Both the position numbers and the translations under genes were made by a program. From assembly GCA_963738325.1 (NCBI GenBank), contig CAVTWD010000012.1:24786-88785 (forward strand): a DNA stretch of 64,000 nucleotides, given 5' to 3'. Under the pieces are notes generated by a model. It did no database searches. It was not told the origin of the DNA and saw only the letters and a list, made by a program, of their open reading frames with translations. Each line of letters opens with the position of its first letter. The first letter of the stretch is position 1. Shown here in pieces: positions 7,589-16,224 of this stretch. This DNA comes from CAVTWD01 sp963738325 (GTDB taxonomy: Bacteria > Actinomycetota > Acidimicrobiia > Acidimicrobiales > Ilumatobacteraceae).

Positions 7589-10118
7589 ATGAAGGCCCTG
7601 CGGAGCTTCAGCGTCCGCCCGAAGCTCCCGAGGCAACTGGCGGCCATGGAGCGGCTGGCCATGAACCTGCGCTGGTCGTGGGACGAGCGGACGCGGGACC
7701 TTTTCCGATGGGTCGACCCCGACACGTGGACCGCCACCAAGCACGACCCCGTGCGGCTGCTCGGGCTCCTCGGAGCCGACCGCATCAAGTCCCTGGCCAA
7801 GGACCAGGCCTTCCTCTCCTATCTCGCCGAGATCGATGCCGAGCTGACCCGCTACGTGAACCAGCCCCGCTGGTTCCAGGGCCACGAGGCCACCAGCCCG
7901 CTGCGCCTCGTCGGCTACTTCTCGCCCGAGTTCGGCATCTCCGAGGCGCTGCCCCAGTACTCGGGTGGTCTCGGGGTGCTCGCCGGTGACCATCTCAAGG
8001 CCGCGTCCGACCTCGGCGTCCCGCTCGTGGGCGTGGGCCTGCTCTACGGGCACGGCTACTTCCGCCAGGGCCTGAGTGTGAACGGCTGGCAGCAGGAGCG
8101 CTACCCGGAGCTCGACCCCCATGCCATGGCGCTCACGCTCTGCGAAGGGATCACCATCGACGTCGACCTCGCCGGCGATGCGTGCGTGGCGCAGGTGTGG
8201 AGAGCCGACGTCGGGCGCACGCCGCTCTACCTGCTCGACACCGACATCGAGGCCAATCCACCCGCGCTCCGCACCGTCACCGACCGGCTCTACGGAGGTG
8301 ACACGGAACACCGCCTCCGCCAAGAGATGCTGCTCGGCATCGGCGGCGTACGGGCGCTCCAGGCCCTCGGACAAGAGGTCCAGGTCTTCCACACCAACGA
8401 GGGGCACGCCGGCTTCCTCGGCCTCGAACGGATCCGTCAGCTCGTTCACCGTGGCTTGAGCTTCACCGAGGCCCTCGAGGCGTGCCGAGCGGGCAACATC
8501 TTCACGACCCACACGCCGGTGCCCGCCGGCATCGACCGGTTCCCCGCGCGACCTGATGAAGCGCTACTTCGACGGCTTCGCCCACGAGTGCGGCATCACC
8601 TTCGAAGACCTGATGACGGTCGGGCATCGCGACGACGAGCCCGACGAGACGCGCTTCAACATGGCCGTCATGGGCCTGCGCCTTGCCGCCCGCGCCAACG
8701 GCGTCGCCAAGCTGCACGGCGCGGTGAGCCGTCGCATGTTCGCCGCCCTCTGGCCCGATGTGCCCATCGAGGAAGTGCCGATCACGTCGATCACCAATGG
8801 GGTGCACGCGCCCACCTGGGTGGCACCCGAGATCGACGACCTCCTGTCGCGCCATGTCCTGCCCGACTGGGAAGGGGCGAGCGAAGCCGATTGGGCCCGG
8901 GTGGCCGAGGTCCGCGACGACGAGCTGTGGCGGGCCAAGGAGCAGGCCCGCGGGCGCCTCGTGGCCTTCGTCCGCGACCACCTCCGCCAGACGAGGCTGG
9001 CCCAAGGCATGAGCGTGAGCGACGTCACGTGGACGGAGACGGTGCTCGACCCTGCGGTCCTCACCGTCGGCTTCGCGAGGCGTTTCGCGACGTACAAACG
9101 GGCCAACCTCCTCCTGTCGCAGCCCGAGCGGCTGCAACGGATGCTGCTGTCGGCCGACCGGCCGGTGCAGTTCGTGTTCGCCGGCAAGGCCCACCCGGCC
9201 GACGAGCCGGGCAAGGCGATGATCCAGCAGATCCAGAACTACGCCGCCGAGCTCGCCGTGCGTCACCGCTTCGTCTTCCTCGACGACTACGACATCGCAG
9301 TGGCCCGAGCGCTGATCCAGGGCTGCGACGTCTGGCTGAACACGCCTCGGCGCCCGCTCGAGGCGTCAGGCACGAGCGGGATGAAGGCGGCGCTGAACGG
9401 CGGATTGAACTGCTCGATCCTCGACGGATGGTGGGACGAGTGGTTCGACGGCACCAACGGCTGGGCCGTCTCCTCGGTCGAGGGCGAGGGTGACCTCGGT
9501 CGTCGCGACGGGCTGGAGGCCGCCAGCCTCTTCGATCTGTTCGAGCACCAGATCGTGCCGTTGTTCTATGTGCGCAGCGAGGGCCCGGTGCCGAGGCGGT
9601 GGATGCAGCGGGTGAAGCACGCGCTCCGGACGCTCGGCCCGAAGGTCACCGCCAGCCGCATGACACGCGACTACGTGACCAGGCTCTACGAACCTGCTGC
9701 CGCCCAGGCCGCGCAGATCGCGGCCGACGACTACCACCCGGCGCGCGAGCTGGCCGGCTGGAAGCGCCGCGTCCTGCGGCACTGGGACGGGACGCGTGTC
9801 GTCTCGGTGTTCGCCGACACGGGGTGGGCCGAGCTGGGCACGGCGCGCGCCGTCAGTGCCCTCGTGCGCCTCGGTGACCTGACCCCCGGTGACGTCGAGG
9901 TGCAGCTTGTCCACGGACCGGTCGGGCCGGGCGACGAACTGTTCGAGACGACGGTCGCGCCCCTGAGCTTCGTCGGCAACGAGGACGACGGCGTGACGCG
10001 TTACGAGGGCACGTTCGGGTGCCAGCGGGCCGGCCGCTACGGGCTCACGGTGCGGGTGGTGCCCCACCACGACGGGCTGACCTCGCCCGTCGAGCTCGGC
10101 TGCATCACCTGGGCTTGA
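7589..10118 (+). CDS. glgP: Alpha-glucan (glycogen) phosphorylase, with a one-base frameshift
   Basis: GlgP releases glucose 1-phosphate from alpha-glucan ends. The first 320 residues form the DUF3417 extension and N-domain seen in actinobacterial GlgP (NLRWSWDERTRDLF, GYFSPEFGISEALPQYSGGL, HTNEGHAGF). The C-terminal half carries ITNGVHAPTW, GFARRFATYKRA and EASGTSGMKAALNG, whose Lys binds pyridoxal phosphate. The two halves are in different frames. The run CCCC at 8542-8545 has one base too many: with CCC the sequence reads smoothly IDRFPRDLMKRYF. The corrected protein is about 842 aa, the family norm. It lies in a glycogen cluster with glgB and a synthase. The break is most likely a homopolymer error, not inactivation. 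Confidence 0.93.
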
Positions 10119-10144
10119 ACCGAGCGCGTGGCACGGCGCCGGCG

Positions 10145-10927
10145 TCACCGGCCCGTGAAGACGGGCTTCTCCTTGTCCAGGAAGGCGGCCACGCCGATCG
10201 CTGCATCCTCGGTAGCGAACGCGTCGGCGAAGCGGTCCCGCTCGATGGCCAGTCCATGGGCCAGGCTCGTCGACAGCCCGGCGTCGATCGCCTGCTTCGC
10301 GTAGCCCTGCACCGTGAGCGGCCCGGCGGCGTACTCCGCCGCGAGCGCGAAGGCCCGCTCGTGCAGCGCGACGTGCGGCACCACCTCGTCGGCCAGCCCG
10401 ATCCGCAACGCCTCCTCGGCCAGCACCTGGCGACCCGAGAGGATCATCTCCTTGGCCCGGGCCGGCCCGATCAAGCGGGGCAGGCGCTGCGTGCCCCCTG
10501 CCCCCGGCAGGACGCCGAGGGTGATCTCGGGCTGCCCGAAGACGGCCTTCTCCGAGGCGATCCGAAGGTCACAGGCCAGCGCCAGCTCGCAACCACCGCC
10601 GAGGGCGTAGCCCGCGACCGCGGCGATCACCATCCGCGGGATAGCGGCCACCGCGTCCATCGCCCCCTGGATGTCGACCCCGAGCGCGCGTGCACCGCTC
10701 GACCCCAGACCGACGAACCCCGTGATGTCCGCACCGGCGGCGAAGATGCGCTCCCCGCCCGTGACGACGACGGCCCCGGGAGGGTCCGCGGCCAGACCGT
10801 CGGCGACGGCCCGCAGCTCTTTCAGCACCGCGGCGGAGAGCGCGTTCACCTTCGGATGGTCGAGGGTGACGACGGCGACCCCATCGTCGCGGTGTTCGAG
10901 ACGGACGAGGGCCGGTGACGGGCTCAT
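10145..10927 (-). CDS. Enoyl-CoA hydratase/isomerase family protein
   Basis: A 260-aa crotonase-fold protein. The oxyanion-hole segment AAGADITGF is near residue 65 and the second one, GYALGGGCELALACD, near 107. Both catalytic Glu positions of classical enoyl-CoA hydratases are kept (GGGCELA and FGQPEITLG), followed by GAGGTQRLPRLIG. It should hydrate 2-enoyl-CoA in fatty acid breakdown; specificity within the family is not readable. The ATG at 10927 follows a TAGCTT box at 7 bases. Its downstream neighbour on the other strand is glgP (convergent), and meaB lies upstream on the same strand with 48 bases between. Confidence 0.9.
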   Translation of the reverse strand: MSPSPALVRLEHRDDGVAVVTLDHPKVNALSAAVLKELRAVADGLAADPPGAVVVTGGERIFAAGADITGFVGLGSSGARALGVDIQGAMDAVAAIPRMVIAAVAGYALGGGCELALACDLRIASEKAVFGQPEITLGVLPGAGGTQRLPRLIGPARAKEMILSGRQVLAEEALRIGLADEVVPHVALHERAFALAAEYAAGPLTVQGYAKQAIDAGLSTSLAHGLAIERDRFADAFATEDAAIGVAAFLDKEKPVFTGR

Positions 10928-10934
10928 GCGGCAC

Positions 10935-10940
10935 AAGCTA
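10935..10940 (-). promoter_or_regulatory. -10 box of leaderless enoyl-CoA hydratase gene
   Basis: TAGCTT on the minus strand ends 7 bases before the ATG at 10927. Confidence 0.55.
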
Positions 10941-10975
10941 ATCGTGGACGGCCGCGGGGCGATTCTCAGCGGGAT

Positions 10976-11929
10976 TCAGGCCACGTCGCCCAGGATGCGG
11001 TCCGCGGCGGCCCACGGATCGAGCTGGCGGGCGAGCACCTCGGCTTCGATCCGGTCGTAGGCGCCGCCCGAGCAGACGGTGCGGGCGCGCGCTTCGAGAC
11101 GGGTGGCGACGATCTCGGTGAGCTCCGCGCGCAAGCGCCGCTCCCGCCGCTGCTTCAGCACGCCCGACGCCTCTGCAGAAGCGCGGTGCTCCGCGATGGC
11201 CGCCCACAGCTCGGCGGTGCCCTCGCCCTGGTGGGCGATCGTGGTGATGATGGGCGGTCGCCAGTCGCCGAGGTCGGACAGGTCGAGCATGTACTCGATG
11301 TCTCGGCGGGTCTCGGCGACGCCCTTGCGGTCGGCCTTGTTGATCACGAAGACGTCGGCGATCTCCATGAGCCCGGCCTTGTTGGCCTGAACGGCATCGC
11401 CCCATCCGGGGTTGACCACCACGACGGTCGTGTCCGCCTTGCCGGCGATCTCCACCTCGACCTGGCCGACGCCGACGGTCTCCACGATCACGAAGGCGCG
11501 GCCGACCGCGTCGAGCAGGCGGATGGCCTCCGGCGTGGCCAAGGCCAGGCCACCCAGGTGACCACGCGTGGCCATCGACCGGATGAACACGCCGGGGTCA
11601 GTGGCGTGGTCCTGCATCCGCACGCGGTCGCCGAGGATGGCACCTCCGGTGAACGGAGAGGTGGGATCGACGGCCAGCACCGCCAACTCCATCCCCAGGC
11701 TCCGGAGATGAGTGAGCAGCGCGCTGGTCAAGGTCGACTTGCCGGCACCCGGCGCGCCGGTGATGCCGACGGTGTAACCGTTACCGCCAAGGGGGTAGGC
11801 GAGGCGGCCGACGGCGCGAGCGCCTTCCCCGCCCCGTTCGATCAACGACAGGAGCCGGGCCAGCGCGCCCCGATCGCCGTGGCGGGCGGCGTCGAACAAC
11901 TCCTCGGGATCACCGACGCGCCGCGCCAC
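10976..11929 (-). CDS. meaB: Methylmalonyl-CoA mutase-associated GTPase MeaB (ArgK family)
   Basis: MeaB is a G3E P-loop GTPase that protects and reactivates adenosylcobalamin-dependent methylmalonyl-CoA mutase. The 317-aa protein shows the Walker A GAPGAGKST near residue 58, VAVDPTSP-type switch sequence (VDPTSPFTGG), DRVRM, the Walker B-like IVETVGVGQ, and the base-specificity NKAD. Length and motif order are typical. No mutase genes are inside the window, so its partner must be elsewhere. It begins 6 bases after the stop of the NifU-like gene, so the two are co-transcribed. Confidence 0.93.
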   Translation of the reverse strand: MARRVGDPEELFDAARHGDRGALARLLSLIERGGEGARAVGRLAYPLGGNGYTVGITGAPGAGKSTLTSALLTHLRSLGMELAVLAVDPTSPFTGGAILGDRVRMQDHATDPGVFIRSMATRGHLGGLALATPEAIRLLDAVGRAFVIVETVGVGQVEVEIAGKADTTVVVVNPGWGDAVQANKAGLMEIADVFVINKADRKGVAETRRDIEYMLDLSDLGDWRPPIITTIAHQGEGTAELWAAIAEHRASAEASGVLKQRRERRLRAELTEIVATRLEARARTVCSGGAYDRIEAEVLARQLDPWAAADRILGDVA

Positions 11930-11935
11930 GCCGGA

Positions 11936-12160
11936 TCAGACCGCCACGACCTCGGTCACACCCTCCACGCGGTCGCGCATGATGCGTTCGATGCCTGCCT
12001 TCAGGGTGTCGCTCGAGACCGGACAGGTGCCGCACGCCCCGACCAGGGTCACGGTGACCACGCCGGTACCCTCGTCCACGTCGCGCAGGAAGATGTCGCC
12101 GCCGTCGGCCTGCAGAGCTGGCCTGATGGCCTCGATCGTCTCCTCAACCTGCGTGCGCAC
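11936..12160 (-). CDS. NifU-like C-terminal domain protein (Fe-S scaffold/carrier)
   Basis: A 74-aa protein consisting only of the NifU C-terminal domain. It has ALQADGGDIFL at the front and the cluster-binding CGTCP at residues 43-47. Such stand-alone Nfu domains bind and transfer Fe-S clusters. The GTG start at 12160 is preceded by GAGGAG with a 3-base gap and by further purine-rich sequence; no ATG is available upstream in frame. meaB follows 6 bases after its stop. Confidence 0.88.
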   Translation of the reverse strand: MRTQVEETIEAIRPALQADGGDIFLRDVDEGTGVVTVTLVGACGTCPVSSDTLKAGIERIMRDRVEGVTEVVAV

Positions 12161-12221
12161 GGACTCCTCGAACGCTTCCTTCCTGACCGCGGGATGACCC
12201 CGATTGTGGCAGGGCCAACCC

Positions 12222-12227
12222 TACGAT
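12222..12227 (+). promoter_or_regulatory. -10 box of leaderless lipoprotein gene
   Basis: TACGAT ends 8 bases before the GTG at 12236, with no Shine-Dalgarno sequence in the gap. Confidence 0.5.
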
Positions 12228-12235
12228 GCCGACTT

Positions 12236-12658
12236 GTGGCAACGCTGGGGAGGCTGTTGATCATTCCCGTCGCGGCCGCGATGGCCCTGACCGCCTGTGC
12301 CAGCAGCTCGAGCTCAACCACCCCGGGGACCACGGCGACCACGGCCATCGCGTCGACGGATCAGATGGCCACCACCGCCGCGGAGCGACCGGTCAGCGGT
12401 GACGTCGTGGAGATCGACGTGAAGGTGGGCGTCGACGACCGCCCGGACCGTGTCGAGCAGGTCGGCTTCGGCCGGCAGGTGATCATCACGCTGCAGTCCG
12501 ACGAGGACGAGTTCTACCGGCTGCAGGGATACGGGATCGAGAAACGGGCCGCCGCCGGCACCCAAGCGGAGATCGACTTCACCGCCACCATGAAGGGCCG
12601 CTTCCCCCTCGACTCGATGACGAGTGGCAAGGTCCTGCTCATCGTCGAAGTGTCGTAA
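12236..12658 (+). CDS. Small secreted lipoprotein of unknown function
   Basis: The 140-aa product starts with a short positively charged stretch, a hydrophobic core (RLLIIPVAAAMALTAC) and a lipobox LTAC, so it should be lipidated at Cys21 and held on the outer face of the membrane. A Ser/Thr-rich linker follows. The mature domain of about 90 residues (DVVEIDVKVGVDDRPDRV, FGRQVIITLQSDEDEFYRL, a final SGKVLLIVEVS) looks like a small beta-sandwich resembling cupredoxin-like domains, but no metal-binding His-Cys set is seen. I do not recognise a named family. It converges on murA, and a two-hairpin repeat follows its stop directly. Confidence 0.75.
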   Translation: MATLGRLLIIPVAAAMALTACASSSSSTTPGTTATTAIASTDQMATTAAERPVSGDVVEIDVKVGVDDRPDRVEQVGFGRQVIITLQSDEDEFYRLQGYGIEKRAAAGTQAEIDFTATMKGRFPLDSMTSGKVLLIVEVS

Positions 12659-12660
12659 CT

Positions 12661-12739
12661 CGAAGGGGGGAAGGGGACCTTCCCCCCTTCGGAACCCCCC
12701 ATCCTTGGAGCTCCGCTCGACCGGCAAAGCCGGATCGAG
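12661..12739. repeat. Two-hairpin intergenic repeat, copy 1 (probable bidirectional terminator)
   Basis: Hairpin 1 is a perfect 14-bp stem, CGAAGGGGGGAAGG (12661-12674) with CCTTCCCCCCTTCG (12678-12691), around a 3-base loop. A linker AACCCCCCATCC leads to hairpin 2 at 12714-12739, where CCGGC and GCCGG pair around AAA inside flanking GCTCGA/TCGAGC with one bulged A. It lies between the convergent lipoprotein gene and murA, directly after the lipoprotein stop. No poly-T follows. A second copy is at 22207-22287. Confidence 0.75.
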
Positions 12740-12764
12740 CTCCGCCTGAACGACCCCTTCGTTG

Positions 12765-14027
12765 TCAACCGATCCGTTCGACCTCGGCGCCGACGGAGCG
12801 GAGCTTGCCCACGAGGTCGTCGTAGCCGCGGTCGACGTGTTTCGCCCCGGCGATGATCGTCTCGCCCTCGGCGGCGAGGCCGGCGACGACCATCGCCGCG
12901 CCGGCCCGGATGTCGTGCGCCTTCACCGGAGCGCCCGAGAGCCGAGTCACGCCGCGCACGACGGCGTGGTGGGAGTCGGTGCGGATGTCAGCGCCCAGCC
13001 GCACGAGCTCCTCGACGTAGCGGAAGCGCCCGGCGAAGAGGTTCTCCGTCACGATGCCCACGCCGTCGGCCACCGCCAGCATGGCCGTGAACAACGGCTT
13101 GTAGTCGGTGGCGATGCCGGGGTACGGCAGGGTGGCCACGTCGACGGAGTGGAGCCGGCGGGGACCGCGGACGTGCAACCCGTCGAGCGTCTCCGCCACC
13201 TTGACGCCCATCTCGGTGACCTTGCGCAAGAGCATGTCCATGTGCTCCGGCCGGGCGCCGTGGATGTCGAGCTCCCCGCCGGTGATGGCCGCGGCCGCGA
13301 CGAAGGTGGCGGCCTCCACCCGATCCGCCACGACGCTGTGGCGCACCGACCGCAGCGACCCCGGTTCCACTCCTTGGACCACGAGCGTCGGCGAGCCGAC
13401 CCCGGAGATGTCGGCCCCCATGGCGTTCAGGAAGTGGCACAGGTCGGCGATCTCGGGCTCCCGCGCCGCGTTCTCGAGGACGGTCGTGCCCTTGGCGTGG
13501 ACCGCGGCCATGACGATGTTCTCGGTGGCCCCGACGCTCGGGAACTCGAGGGTGATCTCGCTGCCTCGCAACACGTCGGCCCGAGCTTCGAGGTAACCGT
13601 GGCGGAGCTCGAAGGTGGCACCCAGGGCCTCGAGGCCACGCAGATGCATGTCGATCGGGCGAGGACCGAAGTCGTCGCCGCCCGGCAACGACACACGGGC
13701 GCGCCCGCAACGGGCCAGCAGGGGCCCGAGGACCACGATCGAGGCCCGGATGCGCTCGACGAGCTCGTACGGCGCCTCCGGCACGATGGCGGGCGGGCGG
13801 TCGAGATGGAGCTGCGAGCGGGTGGGATCGTGCTCGACCCGTAGCCCCATCGCCTCGAGCAGCTCCGCCATGATCGGCACGTCCGCGATGGCTGGCACGT
13901 TGTCGAGCGTGCCGCGGCCGTCAGCCAGGATCGATGCGGCCATGAGCTTCAGCACCGAGTTCTTGGCGCCGCTGACGGCCACCGAGCCGGCGAGAGGCCC
14001 GCCGGCGCGGACGACGATGCGGTCCAT
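12765..14027 (-). CDS. murA: UDP-N-acetylglucosamine 1-carboxyvinyltransferase MurA, Asp-type
   Basis: MurA transfers enolpyruvate to UDP-GlcNAc, the first committed step of peptidoglycan synthesis. The 420-aa protein has the conserved Lys22 (GAKNS), two inside-out alpha/beta domains and the active-site loop LPGGDDFGPRP. The position of E. coli Cys115, the fosfomycin target, is Asp118 here, as in mycobacteria. The ATG at 14027 is supported by a TACTGG box 7 bases upstream; a GGTGAG in the gap could also act as a weak ribosome site. It is divergent from the MFS gene, and the two -10 boxes overlap. Confidence 0.95.
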   Translation of the reverse strand: MDRIVVRAGGPLAGSVAVSGAKNSVLKLMAASILADGRGTLDNVPAIADVPIMAELLEAMGLRVEHDPTRSQLHLDRPPAIVPEAPYELVERIRASIVVLGPLLARCGRARVSLPGGDDFGPRPIDMHLRGLEALGATFELRHGYLEARADVLRGSEITLEFPSVGATENIVMAAVHAKGTTVLENAAREPEIADLCHFLNAMGADISGVGSPTLVVQGVEPGSLRSVRHSVVADRVEAATFVAAAAITGGELDIHGARPEHMDMLLRKVTEMGVKVAETLDGLHVRGPRRLHSVDVATLPYPGIATDYKPLFTAMLAVADGVGIVTENLFAGRFRYVEELVRLGADIRTDSHHAVVRGVTRLSGAPVKAHDIRAGAAMVVAGLAAEGETIIAGAKHVDRGYDDLVGKLRSVGAEVERIG

Positions 14028-14034
14028 CGGCTCA

Positions 14035-14040
14035 CCAGTA
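14035..14040 (-). promoter_or_regulatory. Possible -10 box of murA
   Basis: TACTGG on the minus strand ends 7 bases before the murA ATG. It is a weaker match than the others because its last base is not T. It overlaps the box of the divergent MFS gene. Confidence 0.35.
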
Positions 14041-14044
14041 TGCT
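14039..14044 (+). promoter_or_regulatory. -10 box of leaderless MFS gene
   Basis: TATGCT ends 8 bases before the ATG at 14053 and overlaps the opposing murA box by 2 bases, so the two promoters probably compete. Confidence 0.5.
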
Positions 14045-14052
14045 CGCCCTCG

Positions 14053-15693
14053 ATGGGGCGGTTGTGCCATCGCTGGCCAGCCACCGACCCCGGCGCCGAC
14101 GAGCTGCTCCAACCTCGACGCGATCTGCTCGTGGAGCGCCTCGAGCTCGACGGCAGCTTCAGCCAGCTCCGGGGGCCCTTCGAGCAGTACCGCCGCACCG
14201 TGGAGGTCGACGACGACGGCGTGGTCGAGACGACCGACTACCATCTCGCCCTCCCCTGGTGGAACTGGTTGCTCGCATACCCCACCCGGCGCACGCTGGC
14301 CAAGCGGCCGCCCCGCGATCGTCCGCCGTGGTGGGGCCCGCCGGAACAGCTCGACGGGCGCGCCGCCTCGGTCCTCGCCCTTCTTGCCGCCGCGTCGCTG
14401 GCGGTGGGCTACCTGAACACGCTCTTCACCCAGACGGTGGCCTTCGCCGCCGACGAGTTCGGGGCCGACGATGCCGCGCAGGGAGTCTCCGGCACCGTCG
14501 TGCGCTTCGGCATCGTCTTCGCCATCGGCTTCGTGCTCCTCGCCGACCGGGCGGGCCGGCGGCGGATGCTCATCGCCGCGGCGGTGTCCGCGCCGATCCT
14601 GTGCGCGCTCGGCGCCATCGCGCCATCTTTCGCGTGGCTCACGGTAACACAGACTCTTGGGCGTCCCATCGCCATCGCCATGGGGTTGATCATCGTGATC
14701 ATCGCCGCCGAGGAGATGCCCCGGAACTGCCGCGCCTATGCGATCAGCCTCATCGCCCTCTCCACGGGCCTCGGGGCGGGACTGGCCGTGATCGCGCTGC
14801 CCCTGGCCGACCTGGGCACGCGGGGCTGGCGGCTCATCTACGTGCTGTGCCTCGCCTTCCTGATCGTCGCCCGCAGCCTCGCCCGCCGCCTCCCGGAGAG
14901 CCGCCGGTTCGAGGCCAGGCACCCGGCCACGCCCGAACTCCCGAAGCGCCGCTTCGCGTTGCTGGCCGCCTCCGGCTTCCTGCTCAACCTGCTCGTGGCG
15001 CCGTCATCGTTCTTCCTCAACCGCTACCTCAAGAACGTCCGCGGCTTCACTGCCACCACCATCGCCATCTTCACGCTCGTGACCAACACCCCTGCCGGCG
15101 TCGGCGTCGTCGCCGGAGGAAGGCTGGCCGACATCCACGGGCGGCGGGCCGTGGGGGCGGTCTCGGTCGTCGTCGGCGCCGCGGGCACGGTCCTCGTCTT
15201 CTTCTTGGCGGGCTGGGCGTTGTGGGCGGCGAACACCATCGGCTCGGTGGTCGGGGCGGCCAGCGTCCCGGCCCTCGGCGTCTACACCGCCGAGCTGTTC
15301 CCGACCGGGCGAAGAGGCCTGGCCAACGGACTCATCACCATGCTGTCGCTCGTGGGTTCGAGCGCCGGCCTCCTCTTCGTCGGAGGACTCGTCGACCAGC
15401 TCGGCTACGGACCGGTCATGTCGATCGTCGCCGTGGGCCCGCTGCTCGTCGCGGCCATGGTCATCGTCTGGTATCCCGAGACGGCCCACTTGGAGCTCGA
15501 GCAGATCAACCCCATCGACCAGCCTCCGCCGGAGGATGGCGACGGCGAGCCCGAGGGACGTGCGCTCGACAGCGGTGCATCCGACGGGAATACGACCGTT
15601 GACGAGGCGGGCCGAGCGTGGTGGCACGCGCCCGAGCCGGGCACCCGGGTCGGTCCTTCAGCGGAGCCCGGCGAGGAAGCCGGCCACGGCTGA
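14053..15693 (+). CDS. MFS transporter (sugar/metabolite-type) with cytosolic N-terminal extension
   Basis: A 546-aa membrane protein. About 90 mostly polar residues precede the first membrane span (VLALLAAASLAVGYLNTLF). About twelve hydrophobic segments follow, with the MFS signature loop LADRAGRRR between spans 2 and 3 and its repeat GRLADIHGRR between spans 8 and 9, plus LFPTGRRGLANG near the end. These features fit the sugar/metabolite porter branch of the Major Facilitator Superfamily. The substrate is not predictable. The polar tail of about 65 residues overlaps the end of the convergent hydrolase gene by 36 bases, so an unseen frameshift near the 3' end is possible. Confidence 0.85.
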   Translation: MGRLCHRWPATDPGADELLQPRRDLLVERLELDGSFSQLRGPFEQYRRTVEVDDDGVVETTDYHLALPWWNWLLAYPTRRTLAKRPPRDRPPWWGPPEQLDGRAASVLALLAAASLAVGYLNTLFTQTVAFAADEFGADDAAQGVSGTVVRFGIVFAIGFVLLADRAGRRRMLIAAAVSAPILCALGAIAPSFAWLTVTQTLGRPIAIAMGLIIVIIAAEEMPRNCRAYAISLIALSTGLGAGLAVIALPLADLGTRGWRLIYVLCLAFLIVARSLARRLPESRRFEARHPATPELPKRRFALLAASGFLLNLLVAPSSFFLNRYLKNVRGFTATTIAIFTLVTNTPAGVGVVAGGRLADIHGRRAVGAVSVVVGAAGTVLVFFLAGWALWAANTIGSVVGAASVPALGVYTAELFPTGRRGLANGLITMLSLVGSSAGLLFVGGLVDQLGYGPVMSIVAVGPLLVAAMVIVWYPETAHLELEQINPIDQPPPEDGDGEPEGRALDSGASDGNTTVDEAGRAWWHAPEPGTRVGPSAEPGEEAGHG

Positions 15694-16224
15694 GGCCACC
15701 TCGGCGTCGGCCCCCTTCAGGTCGTGCCCCCGGCCATCGATCCACACATGCTCGACCGGCCCGGCGAGTGAGCGGGCGGCCGCCTCGAGCTCTGCAGGCG
15801 TGGCGAAGGGGTCACGCGTGCCGTGCACGAAGAGCGTGGGGACGTGGAGGCGCCCGAGGTGCTCGACGCGGGCCTTGTCCGGGCGGCCCGGCGGGTGGAG
15901 CGGGTAGCTCACGAGCACCAGTGCGCAGGCAGGAAGGCCATCGGCGACGGCCATCGAGCAGATCCGACCGCCCATCGAGCGGCCGCCGAGCGCGAGTCGC
16001 CGCGGCCGGATGTAGGCCCGCGCGACGAGCGCCGCCGCCTCGTCCCGAACGCACGCCAGCAGTACCTCGGGTCGGTCGGGAGCCCGCCGGCCCGCGCGCC
16101 GGTACGGGAAGTCGATGCGCTCGACCGGCAGGGGGGCCACCGCCTGCTCGATCGCCCGCAGCGCCGGGTGCTCGCGGCTGGAACCGGCGCCCGGCGCGAG
16201 GAGGAGGGCTCCGGGCCGGCTCAC
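15658..16224 (-). CDS. Alpha/beta hydrolase (KANL3/Tex30, dienelactone hydrolase-like)
   Basis: A 188-aa minimal alpha/beta hydrolase. It opens ALLLAPGAGSSREHPAL, has the nucleophile elbow GGRSMGGR near residue 95, the acid Asp in HGTRDPF and the base His in GRGHDLKG. The order and spacing match the small KANL3/Tex30-type hydrolases; substrates of this family are mostly unknown. The GTG start at 16224 overlaps the stop of the upstream J-domain gene by 4 bases (GTGA), so translation is coupled. That pairing may mean a shared, perhaps quality-control, process, but this is a guess. Confidence 0.8.
   Translation of the reverse strand: MSRPGALLLAPGAGSSREHPALRAIEQAVAPLPVERIDFPYRRAGRRAPDRPEVLLACVRDEAAALVARAYIRPRRLALGGRSMGGRICSMAVADGLPACALVLVSYPLHPPGRPDKARVEHLGRLHVPTLFVHGTRDPFATPAELEAAARSLAGPVEHVWIDGRGHDLKGADAEVASAVAGFLAGLR

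Noticed and set aside
8542..10118. Independent second glycosyltransferase/phosphorylase gene after glgP
   Set aside because: The downstream frame is simply the C-terminal half of the same GlgP, separated by one extra C in a CCCC run.
13615..14052. Upstream extension of the MFS transporter frame into murA
   Set aside because: It would overlap murA on the other strand by more than 400 bases; the -10 box at 14039 and the ATG at 14053 give a better start.
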